Below are positions 15,815-23,708 of a DNA stretch of 64,000 bases, one piece after another. The translations under genes were made by a program, and so were the position numbers. This DNA comes from Phenylobacterium sp. RIFCSPHIGHO2_01_FULL_69_31 (GTDB lineage Bacteria; Pseudomonadota; Alphaproteobacteria; Caulobacterales; Caulobacteraceae), in assembly GCF_001824475.1 (NCBI RefSeq), contig NZ_MHXN01000009.1:1-64000 (forward strand), written 5' to 3'. Numbering within the stretch: the stretch's first letter is position 1; each line of letters starts with the position of its first letter. The notes beneath the pieces are model-generated. The model ran no database searches. It saw only the letters and a list, made by a program, of their open reading frames with translations, and was not told where the DNA came from.

Positions 15815-17596
15815 ATGGAAGGCCACGTTCAGCCCGGCGCGTACAAGGATGTCGTACTGTTCCTCGCCACGGCCGGGGTCGTGGTTCCGCTGTTCCGCCG
15901 CTGGCGGGTCAGCCCGATCCTGGGGTTCCTGGGCGCCGGCGTGGTCCTGGGGCCGTATGGCCTCGGCAGCCTGGCCCACGAGGTCGAGTGGCTGAGCGCC
16001 TTCACCATCGACAACCCGGCCCAGCTGGCCCAGCTGGCCGAGCTCGGGGTGGTGTTCCTGCTGTTCATGATCGGCCTGGAGCTGTCGTGGGAGCGCCTGC
16101 GCTCCCTGCGCCGCTACGTCTTCGGCCTGGGCGCCCTGCAGGTCGGGCTGTGCCTGACGGCGACGGCGGCGGTGGCGATGGCCATGGGACAGCCCCCGGC
16201 GGCGGCCATCGCCATCGGCGCGGCCCTGGCCCTGTCCTCCACCGCCATCGTCATGCCGATCCTGGCCGAGCAGAAGCGCCAGCACGCCGTCGCCGGCCGC
16301 GCCACCTTCTCGGTGCTGCTGTTCCAGGACCTGGCGGTGGCGCCCATCCTGGTCACGCTCACCCTCATGGGCCGCCGCTCGGACGAGCCCTTTTCGCCCA
16401 GCATGCTGCTGTCGCTGCTGCCCGCGATCGCCGGCGTCGCGGCGCTGTTCCTTTTCGGCCGTCTCCTGCTGCGGCCGATGCTGCGCTCGGTGGCCAAGGC
16501 CAAGAGCGAGGAGCTGTTCCTCGCCGCCTCCCTGCTGGTGGTGGTGGGCGCCGGCCTGGTCAGCGCCCTGGCGGGGCTGTCCATGGCCCTGGGCGCCTTC
16601 GTCGCCGGCCTGCTCCTCGCCGAGACCGAGTTCCGCCACGAGGTCGAGGTGCGGGTCGAGCCCTTCAAGGGCCTCCTGCTCGGCATGTTCTTCATCTCGG
16701 TCGGCATCGGGCTGAACGTGCCGCTGCTGCTGGAGCGGCCGCTGATCATCGTCGGGTCGGCCGTGGCGCTGGTGTCGCTCAACACGGCGGTGGTCTTCGG
16801 CCTGGCCAAGGCCTTCCGGCTGAAGACCCGCGCGGCGATCGAGGCCGCCCTGCTGCTGGCCGGAGCCGGCGAGTTCGCGTTCGTCATCCTGGGCCAGGCC
16901 ATGGACCAGGGCCTGGTCGATCGGACGGTCGGCCAGACGGCGCTGGTGGCCGCCACCCTCTCGATGTTCTCGATTCCCTTCCTCGCGCAGCTGGGCCTGA
17001 AACTGGGCGGCCGCCAGATCGTCCCCAGCGAGCTGCCGCCGGAGCCGGAGGGCGAACCCGACGACGAGCCCAAGGTCCTGGTCGTGGGCTACGGCCGGGT
17101 CGGCCGCCTGGTCGGCGACATGCTGCGCCGGCACCAGATCGCGTGGGTGGGGGCCGAGCTCGATCCCAAGCTGGTCGAACAGGGCCGTCGGGCAGGCGAG
17201 GCCATCTATTTCGGCGACGCGGCCCGGGCGGACTTCCTGATGCGTTGCGGCCTGGCCGACGCGCCGGCGCTGGTGGTGACCATGGACAATCCCGAGGGCG
17301 CCGAGGCCATCGTCGCCGTGGCGCGGGAGCTGCGACCGGACCTCACCATCGTGGCGCGGGCCCGGGACGCCCGCCACGCCCAGCGGCTCTACGACCTGGG
17401 CGCCACCGATGCGGTGCCGGAGACGGTCGAGGCCAGCCTGCAGCTGTCGGAGGCCGTGCTGGTGGAGATCGGGGTGCCGATGGGCCTGGTCATCGCCTCG
17501 ATCCATGAACGCCGCGACGAGTTCCGCAAGTCGCTGAACCGTCCCGAATCACTGGGCGGCCGGGCCCGCCGCTTCCAGCGCGAGCGGGGCGCCTGA
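15815..17596 (+). CDS. CPA2-type cation:proton antiporter with TrkA-N domain (Kef-like)
   Basis: Predicted 593-residue membrane protein. The N-terminal 390 or so residues form the 12-13 helix Na+/H+ exchanger domain (GFLGAGVVLGPYGLG, LGVVFLLFMIGLELS, ALALSSTAIVMPILAE). A Rossmann TrkA-N domain follows, with the nucleotide-binding motif VVGYGRVGRLVGDML and downstream FGDAARADFL. This is the KefB/KefC/YbaL layout for K+ or Na+ efflux gated by nucleotide. The start has GGAGA 5 bases upstream. It is divergent from the copper operon with about 110 bases between starts, and followed by a GGCGCCG/CGGCGCC hairpin at about 17598. Confidence 0.92.
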   Translation: MEGHVQPGAYKDVVLFLATAGVVVPLFRRWRVSPILGFLGAGVVLGPYGLGSLAHEVEWLSAFTIDNPAQLAQLAELGVVFLLFMIGLELSWERLRSLRRYVFGLGALQVGLCLTATAAVAMAMGQPPAAAIAIGAALALSSTAIVMPILAEQKRQHAVAGRATFSVLLFQDLAVAPILVTLTLMGRRSDEPFSPSMLLSLLPAIAGVAALFLFGRLLLRPMLRSVAKAKSEELFLAASLLVVVGAGLVSALAGLSMALGAFVAGLLLAETEFRHEVEVRVEPFKGLLLGMFFISVGIGLNVPLLLERPLIIVGSAVALVSLNTAVVFGLAKAFRLKTRAAIEAALLLAGAGEFAFVILGQAMDQGLVDRTVGQTALVAATLSMFSIPFLAQLGLKLGGRQIVPSELPPEPEGEPDDEPKVLVVGYGRVGRLVGDMLRRHQIAWVGAELDPKLVEQGRRAGEAIYFGDAARADFLMRCGLADAPALVVTMDNPEGAEAIVAVARELRPDLTIVARARDARHAQRLYDLGATDAVPETVEASLQLSEAVLVEIGVPMGLVIASIHERRDEFRKSLNRPESLGGRARRFQRERGA

Positions 17597-18123
17597 ACGG
17601 CGCCGAAAACGCGGCGCCCAAAAATCTTCATCCGCGGTTCATCCGCGCGGAACCAAGCGTGGCCTTGATCCGTTGGGCGGTCTGACGACGGACGACGTGT
17701 CGGGGATAAATGGGCGAATGCAGTCAGGGCGTGTAGAAGCGAAGCGCGAGTCGGCTGGCGAAGGCCGGCGCGCTTGCGCTGCGTCAATGCCGCGCCTTTA
17801 CAAACAACGCCAAGGACTTGCGTCAGAACTCGACGGACGCTTCCACGCGCCCGTTGCAGATTGGCGGAGGTTCTGGAGATGAGAACCGCGTTCGCGTGGC
17901 GGAAGCTGGGCGAACCGGCGGGGCGATTGTGCTAGGTAGCCCTTGCGAATGCACGCATTTGCAGGGGACCGGACGCCCGACGTCCTGGTAGAGCTTGGGA
18001 AAGGCTGGCGAAATTGCGGTTCGAGTGTGGCTCTGGCGACACTTTCGCAACGACTAAGCCTTGTTATAACGGCGGCTGGGTCAAACGGCCGCACCACCTG
18101 AGGGCAACGAGAGGGCTCTGATT
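17597..18123. other. Long non-coding gap before the OmpA gene
   Basis: There is no convincing coding frame in 527 bases. Just after the antiporter stop, GGCGCCG and CGGCGCC form a 7-base stem with an AAAACG loop (possible terminator without a T-run). TTCATCCGCG occurs twice in tandem around 17628-17649. TATAAC at 18065-18070 could be the -10 box of the OmpA gene, with a poor -35. The length fits a long 5' leader, common for abundant outer-membrane protein genes. Confidence 0.4.
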
Positions 18124-19323
18124 ATGAAGTTGAAACTCCTGGCTGGGGCCGCGATGGCTGCGGTTTTCGCCGCATCCGGCGCCGCCGCGCAAGAAGGCTG
18201 GTACGGCGCCGTTGATCTCGGCTACCACTGGCCGGACTCGCTCGAAGCGACGTCCTCCAACAATGCCGCGAACGGCGCTCCCTATCAGTGGGATTTCAAT
18301 CAGGAAGATGACTGGGCCGGCTTCGCCCGCCTCGGCTATCAGCTGAACGACAACTGGCGGGTCGAACTGGAAGTCGGCTACCGCTCGGGCGACATCGAGT
18401 CGGTCCGCGGCGGGTCGAACCAGGCCGTCGTCGGCCTCTGCACCCCCGGCGTGACGCGCACCCCCGCGGCGCCCGCCTGCGGCTCGCCGGACGGCGACGT
18501 CTCGGCGTGGACCGTGATGGGCAATGTCATCTACGACATCCTGCCCGGCTCGGCCCTGAACCCGTTCGTCGGCGCCGGCATCGGCGTGAACCACGTCAAG
18601 ATGGACGTGCTCGGCCAATTCTCGAACGTCCCGGGCACGGTGACGGCGGCCAACGCCATCCAGAACCTGACGATCGACGACTCCGACACGGCGTTCGCCT
18701 ACCAGCTGATCGCCGGCCTGGCCTGGAAGGCCACCGACCAGCTCAGCGTCGACCTCACCTATCGCTACCTGGGCGGCTCGGATCTGGACTTCACGTCCAC
18801 CGGCAGCCTGGCCAGCGGCCTGCAGCCGGGCGTGTTCTCTGGCGAGTACAAGGACCAGTCGGTGACGCTGGGCCTGCGGTACCTGTTCGCGGCCCCGCCG
18901 CCCCCGCCGCCGCCCCCGCCGCCCCCGCCGCCTCCGCCCCCGCCGCCGCCTCCTCCGCCCCCGCCGCCTCCGCCGGCGCCGGCCTATGAGGCCAAGCAGT
19001 TCATCGTCTACTTCCCGTTCGATCAGTACGTGATCACGCCGGAAGCCCAGGCGGTGATCACCGACGCGGCCAACTACGCCAAGGGCGGCAACGCCACGCG
19101 TCTGGTCGTCGTGGGCCACGCCGACACCTCGGGTTCGGCGACCTACAACGTCCGCCTGTCGGAACGCCGTGCGAAGGCCGTGGCCGACGCGCTGGTCGGC
19201 GCCGGGGTGAACCAGACGGCGCTGTCCGTCGACTGGAAGGGCGAGACCATGCCCGCGGTCGCCACCGGCGACGGCGTCAAGGAACCGCTGAACCGCCGCT
19301 CGACGATCGACATCAACTTCTAA
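18124..19323 (+). CDS. OmpA-family outer-membrane protein with polyproline linker
   Basis: Predicted 399-residue outer-membrane protein. A signal peptide (to about residue 22) precedes an eight-stranded OmpA beta-barrel (WYGAVDLGYHWPDS to LRYLF). Next come 27 consecutive prolines, then the OmpA peptidoglycan-binding domain (IVYFPFDQYVITPEAQ, VVGHADTSGSATYN, LSERRAKAV, NRRSTIDI). The domain has the Asp and Arg positions that bind diaminopimelate. The protein links the outer membrane to the wall, with the Pro rod spanning the periplasm. A strong terminator follows. Efficient translation of the Pro run should need EF-P. Confidence 0.93.
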   Translation: MKLKLLAGAAMAAVFAASGAAAQEGWYGAVDLGYHWPDSLEATSSNNAANGAPYQWDFNQEDDWAGFARLGYQLNDNWRVELEVGYRSGDIESVRGGSNQAVVGLCTPGVTRTPAAPACGSPDGDVSAWTVMGNVIYDILPGSALNPFVGAGIGVNHVKMDVLGQFSNVPGTVTAANAIQNLTIDDSDTAFAYQLIAGLAWKATDQLSVDLTYRYLGGSDLDFTSTGSLASGLQPGVFSGEYKDQSVTLGLRYLFAAPPPPPPPPPPPPPPPPPPPPPPPPPPPAPAYEAKQFIVYFPFDQYVITPEAQAVITDAANYAKGGNATRLVVVGHADTSGSATYNVRLSERRAKAVADALVGAGVNQTALSVDWKGETMPAVATGDGVKEPLNRRSTIDINF

Positions 19324-19351
19324 GTCGATCCAAGACAGCGACTAAAGCTGA

Positions 19352-19385
19352 GGGCCCGGCGGCAACGCCGGGCCCTTTTCTTTTG
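19352..19385 (+). terminator. Rho-independent terminator of the OmpA gene
   Basis: GGGCCCGGCG (19352-19361) pairs with CGCCGGGCCC (19366-19375) around GCAA, followed by TTTTCTTTT. It begins 29 bases after the stop codon. Confidence 0.92.
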
Positions 19386-19397
19386 GAGCGCTACTGC

Positions 19398-19445
19398 CCC
19401 TCCCTTGATGGGGAGGGACAGGCCGCAAAGCGGCCAGGGTGAGGG
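19398..19445 (+). repeat. Palindromic repeat, left copy flanking the DUF559 gene
   Basis: A 48-base element of two hairpins: CCCTCCC...GGGAGGG around TTGATG, and GGCCGC/GCGGCC around AAA, then AGGGTGAGGG. It is repeated in inverted orientation at 19922-19969 with three differences, two of which form a compensatory G-C to A-T change in the second stem. Confidence 0.85.
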
Positions 19446-19528
19446 AGAGCGGGCCGGAGTAGGGCGGGGCTCGCGATCATCTGTCCCTCGCTTGACGACC
19501 GAACAAATCATGAACAAAACTTGCGCCG

Positions 19529-19933
19529 ATGAGACCCGAAATCCTGCGCGCCCGCGAGCTGCGACGGAACATGAGCGAGCCGGAGGTCATCCTCTGGAGT
19601 CGCCTCAAACGCCTACGCGAGCAGGGCTTCGCCTTCCGTCGACAGTTCCCCTTTCGCGGGTACTTTCTTGACTTCGCCTGCCTGTCCTACCGGCTAGTGA
19701 TTGAGGTCGATGGCGGGCAGCACAACGAGGAACGTCAGGCCGAACACGACGCGGTGCGGGATCGGATCCTCGAACGGCACGGCTTTCGGGTGCTGCGTTT
19801 CACGGCCGGTGAGGTGCGGCGGAACCTCGGCGGCGTGATAGATCGGGTTGTTTGCGCGCTTGAAGAGATGCCGCGGGTGAAGGGGGAGGGTCGCATCGAG
19901 GCGCTGAGCCCGATCCTTACCCCCTCACCCTGA
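19529..19933 (+). CDS. DUF559 endonuclease-like protein
   Basis: Predicted 134-residue protein of the DUF559 family, related to very-short-patch-repair/PD-(D/E)XK nucleases. The family core is complete: FAFRRQFPFRGYFLDFACLSYRLVIEVDGGQH, then the repeated R and the HGFRVLRFTAGEV strand. Predicted catalytic acids are the Asp of LDFACL and the Glu-Val-Asp of VIEVDGGQH. The gene lies between inverted copies of a 48-base palindromic repeat, and its last codons (TPSP, stop) are made from the right copy. The biological role is unknown. The repeat bracket suggests a unit that moves or is maintained together. Confidence 0.88.
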   Translation: MRPEILRARELRRNMSEPEVILWSRLKRLREQGFAFRRQFPFRGYFLDFACLSYRLVIEVDGGQHNEERQAEHDAVRDRILERHGFRVLRFTAGEVRRNLGGVIDRVVCALEEMPRVKGEGRIEALSPILTPSP

Positions 19934-19969
19934 CCGCTTCGCGGTCTGTCCCTCCCCATCAAGGGAGGG
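19922..19969 (-). repeat. Palindromic repeat, right inverted copy
   Basis: This is the reverse complement of the 19398-19445 element except at three positions. Its second stem is GACCGC/GCGGTC where the left copy has GGCCGC/GCGGCC, so pairing is kept. It overlaps the last 12 bases of the DUF559 gene. Confidence 0.85.
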
Positions 19970-19985
19970 AAACGGCGCTGTGCGC

Positions 19986-20456
19986 CTAGATCGGCAGCTG
20001 GGTCGTGGACTTGACCTCTTCCAGCACCGCATAGGTGCGGGTCTCGCGGACGCCGGGGATGCGGACCAGGACGTCCTCGAGGAACTTGCGCCAGGCGGCC
20101 AGGTCGCGGACGCGGGACTTGATCAGATAGTCGAAGCCGCCGGCCACCATGTGGCACTCCAGGACATCGGGCGCGCGGCGGGCTGCGGCTGCGAAGGTGT
20201 CGAACACCTCGGGCGTGGTGCGGTCCAGGACCACCTCCACGAAGATCAGCACGCCCCGCTCCACCTTCTCCGGATCCACCAGGGCGGCGAAGCCGGTGAT
20301 GTAGCCGGTGTCTCGGAGCCGGCGGACCCGGTCCGAGCAGGCCGAGGCCGAGAGGTTGCAGCGCTCGGCCAGTTCGGCATTGCTGATCCGCCCGTCCGCC
20401 TGCAACGTCCGGAGGAGGCGGCGATCCGTGTCATCCAGGCGTAGACTATTCGACAT
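19986..20456 (-). CDS. Lrp/AsnC-family regulator, probably PutR
   Basis: Predicted 156-residue Lrp-type transcription factor. The N-terminal winged helix-turn-helix spans about residues 6-60 (LDDTDRRLLRTLQADGRISNAELA, then SASACSDRVRRLRDTGYI) and a RAM ligand-binding domain follows. The start at 20456 has AGGAG 7 bases upstream. It is divergent from putA with about 100 bases between starts. In other alphaproteobacteria the Lrp-type PutR next to putA activates it in response to proline; the same role is inferred here. The downstream end abuts the DUF559 right repeat. Confidence 0.9.
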   Translation of the reverse strand: MSNSLRLDDTDRRLLRTLQADGRISNAELAERCNLSASACSDRVRRLRDTGYITGFAALVDPEKVERGVLIFVEVVLDRTTPEVFDTFAAAARRAPDVLECHMVAGGFDYLIKSRVRDLAAWRKFLEDVLVRIPGVRETRTYAVLEEVKSTTQLPI

Positions 20457-20558
20457 ATCTCGCTCCTGGGCCAGGTTCTTCGGCGAACGGCCCGATCTAT
20501 CGTAGCACATTCGCTCTCGCGTCGATTATGCCGTTCATCCTTGGATATGGAGCTGCGG

Positions 20559-23500
20559 ATGGCGTTCGATCACCTGGACCAGGACAAATTCGCCGACGAG
20601 CGCACGACGCTCGCCGCCATCCTGGCCGCCAAGCCGCTGAGCCAGCCGGACCGCGAGGCGGTGCGTGTGGAGGCCGAGGCGCTGGTGCGGGCCGCGCGCA
20701 AGACCGCCAACCGGCAGGGCGTCGTCGAGAGCTTCCTGCAGGAGTTCAGCCTGTCGACGCGCGAGGGCCTGGCCCTCATGTGCCTGGCCGAGGCCCTGCT
20801 GCGGACGCCGGACGAGGAGACCCGCGACCGCCTCATCGCCGAGAAGATCGCCTCGGCCGACTGGGCCAGCCACGCCGGCCAGTCCGACAGCCTGCTGGTG
20901 AACGCCTCCACCTGGAGCCTGATGCTCACGGGCAAGATCATCGACCCCGACGAGGAGGCCCGCAACGACCTCTCCGGCTTCATCAAGCGCCTGGCCGGGC
21001 GGCTGGGCGAGCCGGTGATCCGCAAGGCGGTGGGCGCGGCCGTGCGCATCATGGGCGAGCAGTTCGTCCTGGGCGCGACCATCGAGAAGGCGATCCGGCG
21101 GGCGGGGGCGGACGGCTTCGTCTGCTCCTTCGACATGCTGGGCGAGGGGGCGCGCACCGATGCTGACGCCGACCGGTACGAAAAGGCCTATGCCGACGCC
21201 ATCCGCTCGGTGGCGAGACACGCCAAGGGTCAGGGTCCGGAACGCGGCCACGGCGTCTCGGTGAAGCTCTCGGCCCTGTCGCCGCGCTACGAGGCGCGCC
21301 AGGCCGAGCGGGTGTTCGCCGACCTCTACCCGCGCATCCTCCGCCTTGCGCAGATCGCGGCGGAGGCGGACATCAATTTCACCCTCGACGCGGAAGAAGC
21401 CGACCGGCTGGCCATTTCGCTGGACCTTCTGGACCGGCTGGCGCGCGAGCCGTCGCTCGGCGACTGGCGTGGCCTGGGCCTCGCCGTGCAGGCCTACCAG
21501 AAGCGCGGGCCTCGCTCGATCGAGGCCGTGGCCGGCATCGCACGGGCCAGCGGCCGCCGCCTGATGGTGCGGCTGGTGAAGGGCGCCTATTGGGATTCGG
21601 AGATCAAACGCGCCCAGGTGGCCGGCCTCGAAGGCTATCCGGTCTACACCACCAAGGCCGCCACCGACGTCTCGTACCTGGTCTGCGCCCGGGCGCTGCT
21701 GGGCGCGGCCCCGCACCTCTACGGCCAGTTCGCCACCCACAACGCCCACACCCTGGCCGCCGTCCGCCTGATGGCCAGCCAGATGGGCCTGTCGCCGGAA
21801 TTCCAGCGCCTGCACGGGATGGGCGAGGCGCTCTACGGGGCCGCCAAGGATCGCTACGGTGACTTTCCGCTGCGGGTCTATGCGCCCGTCGGCAGCCACG
21901 AGGACCTGCTGCCCTACCTGGTGCGCCGCCTGCTGGAGAACGGCGCCAACACCTCCTTCGTCCACGCCCTGCTCGACGAGAAGACTCCGGTGTCCAAGGT
22001 GGTGGTCGATCCGATCACCGCGGTCGAGGCGGCGGGCGCGGGCCCGCATCCACGCATTCCCCTGCCGCGCGACCTCTACGGCCCGGGCCGTCGCAACTCC
22101 GGCGGCCTCGACCTGTCGATCCAGGCGGTGCGCGATGGCCTGACCGCCGCCATCGCCCGGCTGGACGAGGAAATGCTGGAGGCGGCGCCGATCGTCTCGG
22201 GCCTGAGGGTGAAGGAGGGGGCCGGACAGCCGGTCGTCTCGCCCAGCGTCCTTTCCCTCAAAATCGGCCAATCCTGGTCAGCGTCCACGGCAGACGTCGA
22301 CCGGGCCTTCGCCGCCGCCAGGCTCGCCCAGAGGCCCTGGGACCGCCTGGGCGGCGAGGGGCGGGCCAGGGTGCTGCGGGCCATGGGCGAGGCCCTGGAA
22401 GCCGAGCGCGACCGCCTGATCGCCATCTGCGTCCGCGAAGCCGGCAAAACGCTGGCCGACGCCATCGCCGAGGTGCGCGAGGCCGCCGACTTCTGCCGCT
22501 ACTACGCCTACCTGGCCGAGCGGCAGTTCGCCCAGCCCGAGACGATGCGCGGGCCGGTGGGCGAGACCAACCAGCTCAGCCTGCACGGCCGCGGCGTCTT
22601 CGTCTGCATCAGCCCGTGGAACTTCCCGCTGGCCATCTTCACCGGCCAGATCGCTGCGGCCCTGGCGGCCGGCAACGGGGTGCTGGCCAAGCCTGCCGAA
22701 CAGACGCCCATCGTCGCGACCGAAGCGGTGAAGCTGTTCCATGCCGCCGGCGTGCCCGCGGACCTCTTGCACCTGCTGCCTGGCGACGGGGCCACGGTCG
22801 GGGCGGCGCTGACGGCGCACCCCGGCTGCGACGGCGTGGCCTTCACCGGCGGCACGGACACGGCCTGGGCGATCAACCGCACCCTGGCGGCGCGCCAGGG
22901 GCCGATCGTGCCGTTCATCGCCGAGACGGGCGGGCTGAACGCCATGTTCGTCGACACGACGGCCCTGCGCGAACAGGTGCTGGACGACGTGCTGCTGTCC
23001 GGCTTCGGCTCAGCCGGCCAGCGCTGCTCCGCGCTGCGGCTGCTGTTCGTGCCGCACGACACCGCCGACCTGATCATCGACGGCCTCAAGGGCGCCATGC
23101 AGACGCTGGTGGTGGGCGATCCCTCCGATCCGCGCACCGACATCGGGCCGGTGATCGACGCCGAGGCCCTGGCCGCGCTGGAGGCCCATGCCGAGAAGCT
23201 CGGGCGCGAGGCCAAGGTGCTGGGCCGCCTGGACGTTCCGGCGGGCGGCCATTTCTTCGCTCCGACCCTGGCCGAGATCCCCGATGCCTCCTTCCTGCAG
23301 AAGGAGGTGTTCGGACCGATCCTGCACGTGGTGCGGTACGATCCGACGCGCCTGGAGCAAGCCGCCGCCCCTCTGGTGCAGGCGCGCTATGGCCTGACCC
23401 TGGGCGTTCACAGCCGGATCGAGGCCTTCGCCGAAGAGGTGCAGCGGGCGGTCCCGGCCGGCAACGCCTACGTCAACCGCTCGATGATCGGCGCCGTGGT

Positions 23501-23654
23501 GGGCGTCCAGCCCTTCGGCGGCGAGGGGCTGTCGGGCACCGGGCCCAAGGCGGGCGGGCCCCACGCCCTGCTGCGCTATGCGGTGGAGCGGGCCGTCAGC
23601 GTCAACATCACCGCCCAGGGCGGCGATCCGGCGCTTCTCAACCTGGACGCCTGA
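20559..23654 (+). CDS. putA: Bifunctional proline dehydrogenase / P5C dehydrogenase
   Basis: Predicted 1031-residue PutA that oxidises proline to glutamate in two steps at the membrane. The FAD proline dehydrogenase barrel shows VSVKLSALSPRYE, VRLVKGAYWDSEIK, YGQFATHNAHT and YAPVGSHEDLLPYLVRRLLENGANTSF. The NAD aldehyde dehydrogenase part shows SPWNFPLAIFTGQ, Glu789 in FIAETGG and the catalytic Cys823 in GSAGQRCSAL. The ATG at 20559 follows GGAG by 6 bases; a TTG 18 bases earlier is less likely. No N-terminal ribbon-helix-helix DNA-binding domain is present, so regulation is left to the divergent Lrp-type gene. Confidence 0.95.
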   Translation: MAFDHLDQDKFADERTTLAAILAAKPLSQPDREAVRVEAEALVRAARKTANRQGVVESFLQEFSLSTREGLALMCLAEALLRTPDEETRDRLIAEKIASADWASHAGQSDSLLVNASTWSLMLTGKIIDPDEEARNDLSGFIKRLAGRLGEPVIRKAVGAAVRIMGEQFVLGATIEKAIRRAGADGFVCSFDMLGEGARTDADADRYEKAYADAIRSVARHAKGQGPERGHGVSVKLSALSPRYEARQAERVFADLYPRILRLAQIAAEADINFTLDAEEADRLAISLDLLDRLAREPSLGDWRGLGLAVQAYQKRGPRSIEAVAGIARASGRRLMVRLVKGAYWDSEIKRAQVAGLEGYPVYTTKAATDVSYLVCARALLGAAPHLYGQFATHNAHTLAAVRLMASQMGLSPEFQRLHGMGEALYGAAKDRYGDFPLRVYAPVGSHEDLLPYLVRRLLENGANTSFVHALLDEKTPVSKVVVDPITAVEAAGAGPHPRIPLPRDLYGPGRRNSGGLDLSIQAVRDGLTAAIARLDEEMLEAAPIVSGLRVKEGAGQPVVSPSVLSLKIGQSWSASTADVDRAFAAARLAQRPWDRLGGEGRARVLRAMGEALEAERDRLIAICVREAGKTLADAIAEVREAADFCRYYAYLAERQFAQPETMRGPVGETNQLSLHGRGVFVCISPWNFPLAIFTGQIAAALAAGNGVLAKPAEQTPIVATEAVKLFHAAGVPADLLHLLPGDGATVGAALTAHPGCDGVAFTGGTDTAWAINRTLAARQGPIVPFIAETGGLNAMFVDTTALREQVLDDVLLSGFGSAGQRCSALRLLFVPHDTADLIIDGLKGAMQTLVVGDPSDPRTDIGPVIDAEALAALEAHAEKLGREAKVLGRLDVPAGGHFFAPTLAEIPDASFLQKEVFGPILHVVRYDPTRLEQAAAPLVQARYGLTLGVHSRIEAFAEEVQRAVPAGNAYVNRSMIGAVVGVQPFGGEGLSGTGPKAGGPHALLRYAVERAVSVNITAQGGDPALLNLDA

Positions 23655-23708
23655 TCCTTATGGCTCCGCTCGCGTTGTAGGTCCCAAGGACGTTCGTCGA
23701 GGGACTTC

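Noticed and set aside
17673..18097. Short open frames in the gap before the OmpA gene
   Set aside because: No ribosome sites, no recognisable domains, and Arg/Ser-rich products on both strands; treated as non-coding leader.
18898..18978. The proline run as a sequencing artefact
   Set aside because: It stays in frame between two well-formed OmpA domains and mixes three proline codons, and long Pro linkers are common in this family.
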